From Akebia trifoliata (Eukaryota > Streptophyta > Magnoliopsida > Ranunculales > Lardizabalaceae), in assembly GCA_017979445.1 (NCBI GenBank), contig CM030714.1, positions 40,330,326 through 40,394,325 on the forward strand: DNA of 64,000 nucleotides, written 5' to 3'. Below the pieces are notes generated by a model. That model was not told the DNA's origin. It searched no databases and was given only the letters and a program-made list of their open reading frames with translations. Below, one piece after another: positions 61,501 through 64,000 of this stretch; within the stretch, counting starts at the first letter, position 1, and each line of letters starts with the position of its first letter. The position numbers and the translations under genes are program-made.

Positions 61501-62565
61501 TTATGCCCGTAAAACACTTGAAATGTAGAACAGAAATGTATGTACAAGAAGAGTTCTTACAGGGCAAGGAGCTGAGTTCCCGATCCAAGAACTGCTGAGA
61601 ACAAAGACTTGTGCTTCGGGAATCGGAAGACATCTCCATGAATGTACTTCCATCCAGTCTCCTCTTGGTCATCAACCGACTCCTCATCATGTGAGTATCT
61701 TATACCATGAAAAAAAAAATATAAATTCCTTGAGTGAGAAACATTTGGTATTATTAAGTATTATATAAAAATAAATAAAAGATAATACATTAAAAAAAAT
61801 AATAATAAATAAAAGGACTCAAGTATCTCTTACTTAATAAAGTCATTTTTGAGCACCCTCATAAGAATAGTAGCAAGGAACCCAGTCAGAAGGAGAACGG
61901 TCACACAAGAATTTATTATTGAGAACCAATGTATCTCCAAGTGTTGGGGCATCGAAGAAGATTTCGAGTACTTATCCATCCTTTTCTCGAAAGGAATATC
62001 GGTTTCTTTCCACTTGACAGAATACGAAAACTCAGCCTCAACCTCCTTATCATCTGTGATGTCTACAGCTAAGTTCGGGTCAGTCTGAACATTGATCTCT
62101 ATGACATGGTCATTGTTATATAGAACGTCAAAGTGGATGTGTTTAAAGAGTAAGTATTTGTACTCGCTTGGATCCATCTTGTTCTCCCTCTCGACTTTCC
62201 CTAAAAACCCCCAAAAGGGCAAGTCATCGTAATACATTTGGAAGTAATAGTCCTTCAACACGGCGGTCCTCAGTTGTGCGACCTCTGCTTTTGATAATTT
62301 TTTATTACACATAATTTCCGTTTGTTTATCCACTCGGAAGTTCAATTCATATGGTGCATCAACCAAGCGATCACCATTTAGTACTTCTCCAAGATCTTCT
62401 CTTTTCTCCTTCACATTCTCTAGGTTTATTAAAAACCAAACGAATTAAAATCATGTAAATATTACAAAAAATGTTATATAAAGAAGGGAAAGAAAAAATA
62501 ACAGAAAATTTTATAGTAGCAAACCTGGTGAGCAGAATGGCAGGTCATAGTACCGATACGTCTCG
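58564..62565 (-). CDS. TMN: Transmembrane 9 superfamily (nonaspanin) protein, 5'-partial
   Basis: Nine-helix membrane protein of Golgi/endosomal membranes. Exons on the minus strand: 62525-62565, 61834-62419, 61561-61698, 60881-61037, 60303-60787, 58564-58783; splice phases agree at every junction, about 541 aa seen. The first visible exon encodes ETYRYYDLPFCSP, the hallmark following the signal peptide and NPS of the family; the upstream exon with the signal peptide is not recognisable in the rest of the window. The luminal domain (exon 2) includes VLNGDRLVDAPYELNF and DLPFWGFLGKVE. The first helix is about VLLLTGFLATILM, and eight more follow in the C-terminal half (e.g. GCLFCGPLFLTFCFLN, LPFGTILVILLIW). 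The protein ends HIYRSIKCE; KCE fits the C-terminal KXE/D COPI-type Golgi-retention motif known for plant TMN proteins. Intron 5 contains a MITE with a nested LINE piece. Confidence 0.94.
59437..60134. mobile_element. Family F MITE, copy 2, carrying a LINE fragment (TMN intron 5)
   Basis: Left end TATGCTAACGTCTAAAAGACC..GGGACGTTAGCATTG and right end GGAGAATGCTAACATCC..GACGTTAGCATTCCC match copy 1 (24572-24947). The middle is interrupted by 59668-60005. Confidence 0.85.
59668..60005 (+). mobile_element. LINE-type RNase H (RVT_3) fragment with poly-A inside a MITE
   Basis: The frame 59672-59947 reads LQVEADSKVAIDCING (RNase H-like D-S pattern of plant LINE tails) and FRETNQVADFLS (N-x-x-AD), then TAA, a short 3' UTR and A14 at 59988-60001. 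It is bordered by AGCATTT at 59661-59667 and 60006-60012, a probable 7-bp duplication. Confidence 0.82.
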
Positions 62566-62742
62566 CTGCAGAGATATCAAAAACCCCATCAGCCAAACAT
62601 CCAAAATTGGAAAAAATTAATAAAAACTTGGATTTGAATCTGAATCCGACAACAATGACCAACACCAACAAAAACCACCTTCACAAGAAGAAAAGTATAT
62701 TAAATATCTATGTGGAGAGAAAATTCACAACCCACCAATAGT

Positions 62743-62937
62743 TTTTTTTTTTTTTTGATACATAAAGAAGTTTATTGATTAAAAAGAAAAAAATAACGCC
62801 GGAGGACAAGAGGTCTGCCTTCATACAAATAAACGTTCAAGCAACAACCTTACGAATCACAAACGGACTCCCACCTAAAAGGGAAATCGTCCAAATAAAC
62901 TCCTCTAAAATCCAAAAACACTTTAGCCCAATAAAAC
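62743..62937 (-). mobile_element. LINE-like 3' end on the minus strand
   Basis: On the minus strand the sequence ends ..AATCAATAAACTTCTTTATGTATC followed by A15 (T15 at 62743-62757 on plus), the same style of tail as the other LINEs in the window. It is interrupted by the hAT-like element that begins at 62938 and appears to continue beyond 63604. Confidence 0.65.
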
Positions 62938-63603
62938 TAGGGCTGCGACTTGGGTGGGGACCAAAACCAAACCCAATGGGTTGAACCCGACCTGAGGTCA
63001 GGTCTGGGCATACTTAGCTTGGGTTAGGTCCTGGGTTCGGGCAACAAAAAAATTGCCCAACTCAAATTGGGTTGGGTTCGGGCATAGCCATCGGGCAACC
63101 CGATTTGCCCGAACCCGAACTTAATATGGCTATAATCTAAAATTTTCTTATATGTTGGTTTCTTTTGCATTCATTTAGCATGTATACTTTTGTTTCTCTA
63201 TATATCAAAACTAATGTGCCATTTTTTTCATTTAATAAACAATTGCTTTGTTATCAATGCTTTTGTTTATGTAATTCTATATTGTCATGCAATGTAAATG
63301 TTTGTGTTGTTGGAAAATATTACAATTAACAGTAAATAAATTAAGATGGTAGCTTTAGTTAATCATCATTTTCTTCGTATGTAAATTTTGAAACAATATT
63401 TTAGGACAAATAATTGTAAATTTTAAGTTCTTTTACACACCACTTACGTTTATATAAGCCCTTATCATTACTAAATTATCTAGTATTAATGGGGAATGAA
63501 TTAACCCGAACAACCCGACTTGGGTTGGGTTCGCGTTGAGCATTTCAAGCCCGAGGTCGGGTTGGGCATGGGTTGATCTCCAACCGCCCGAGTTGCAACC
63601 TTA
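62938..63603. mobile_element. hAT-like MITE inserted in the LINE remnant
   Basis: Ends TAGGGCTGCGACTTGGGTGG and, inverted, CCGCCCGAGTTGCAACCTTA. 8-bp flanks AATAAAAC (62930-62937) and AATAAAGC (63604-63611), 7 of 8. Arms rich in GGGTTGGGTTCGGGC / CCCGAACCCGAAC. Confidence 0.9.
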
Positions 63604-64000
63604 AATAAAGCATAAATTCCTCATTGATGATGATATCTTGCAAAGATTGCTCTTTTTTCTTGTCTTTTTCATTCTTTATTTCCAAATTCCATCACAAAAG
63701 GCCTAATAGTATTAAACAAGGTCTAAGAATTTCATCTGGAGGCATTATCTCGATCGTTAGAAAGAGAATTCCTCGACCAAGACAATCTCTAAACATTCAA
63801 TGTTCCAAGATCAATATTTCTCATTTGGGGTCTCAGACGAAACCAATACATCTTGGCCAAGGTAAATTCCCATATATTACAATATCATCATCATCTCACT
63901 ATTGCCTTCTTCCAACAATTTGGGTCCATATTTTCTTTTAAACCATTTGTCTTCAAATCTTTTCTTACTACCAAAACAAATTAACCCATTGTGTATCATA
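63604..64000. other. Probable continuation of minus-strand LINE or TMN intron
   Basis: No family-specific TMN exon was found. A frame at 63624-63941 on the plus strand has no recognisable domain. On the minus strand the sequence could belong to the interrupted LINE, but I cannot prove it. Confidence 0.4.

Noticed and set aside
63624..63941. Plus-strand frame of 105 codons at the right edge
   Set aside because: No recognisable family; lies in probable LINE or intron DNA.

Overview
This window is plant nuclear DNA, most likely from a dicot or basal eudicot. The genes have many short exons with GT-AG introns, the intergenic DNA is AT-rich, and a chloroplast Calvin-cycle enzyme is encoded in the nucleus. 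Introns and spacers are packed with MITEs, LINE 3' ends and one Ty1/copia element. The sequence alone does not identify the species. No CRISPR, operon or bacterial features are present.

Five protein-coding genes could be assembled exon by exon with continuous reading frame. (1) 1-2195 (+): phosphoribulokinase, lacking its 5' end. (2) 3619-10607 (-): choline-phosphate cytidylyltransferase, complete, 8 exons, 297 aa. (3) 27684-37658 (+): OSCA/CSC1-type hyperosmolality-gated cation channel, complete, 11 exons, 761 aa. (4) 43019-55981 (+): SMG9-like nonsense-mediated-decay factor, complete, 8 exons, 405 aa, with a 7.3 kb intron 5. (5) 58564-62565 (-): transmembrane 9 (nonaspanin) family protein, whose 5' exon(s) lie beyond the right edge or further inside a repeat-filled intron. 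These are independent genes with unrelated jobs (carbon fixation, phosphatidylcholine synthesis, osmosensing, RNA surveillance, Golgi/endosome membrane traffic). They do not form a pathway cluster.

The rest is transposon-derived. Superfamilies can be argued from target-site duplications (TSDs) readable by eye. Harbinger/Tourist-like elements have ends GAGCAACTCCAAC and flanking TAA (8.4-10.3 kb and 23.7 kb). hAT-like elements have ends TAGGG(C/G)TG and 8-bp TSDs (11.1, 13.3, 17.2 and 62.9 kb, one TSD perfect). A TRIM-like miniature LTR element lies at 14.3-14.9 kb, a copia element with 5-bp TSD at 48.4-54.5 kb, and a 5'-truncated LINE with a perfect 9-bp TSD at 7.7-8.3 kb. Other palindromic families recur: one of about 350 bp with a strongly conserved hairpin core and divergent ends (six copies), one of about 80-130 bp (six copies), and a group of about 150 bp hairpins. 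Nesting is deep; 23.7-25.1 kb holds three elements inside a fourth.

Layout: 1-2.2 kb PRK; 2.2-3.6 kb AT-rich spacer; 3.6-10.8 kb CCT with a 3.5 kb TE-filled intron 1; 10.8-26.7 kb gene-free repeat desert; 26.7-37.7 kb OSCA with a duplicated promoter/leader; 37.7-42.7 kb spacer with LINE and hAT-like remnants; 42.7-56 kb SMG9; 56.9-57.6 kb LINE 3' end; 58.6-62.6 kb TMN; 62.7-64 kb LINE and hAT remnants. I found no credible new multi-gene system. The most interesting material is transposon biology: internal empty-site evidence, divergent-end/conserved-core MITEs, a duplicated LTR segment, and insertions inside essential-gene introns.
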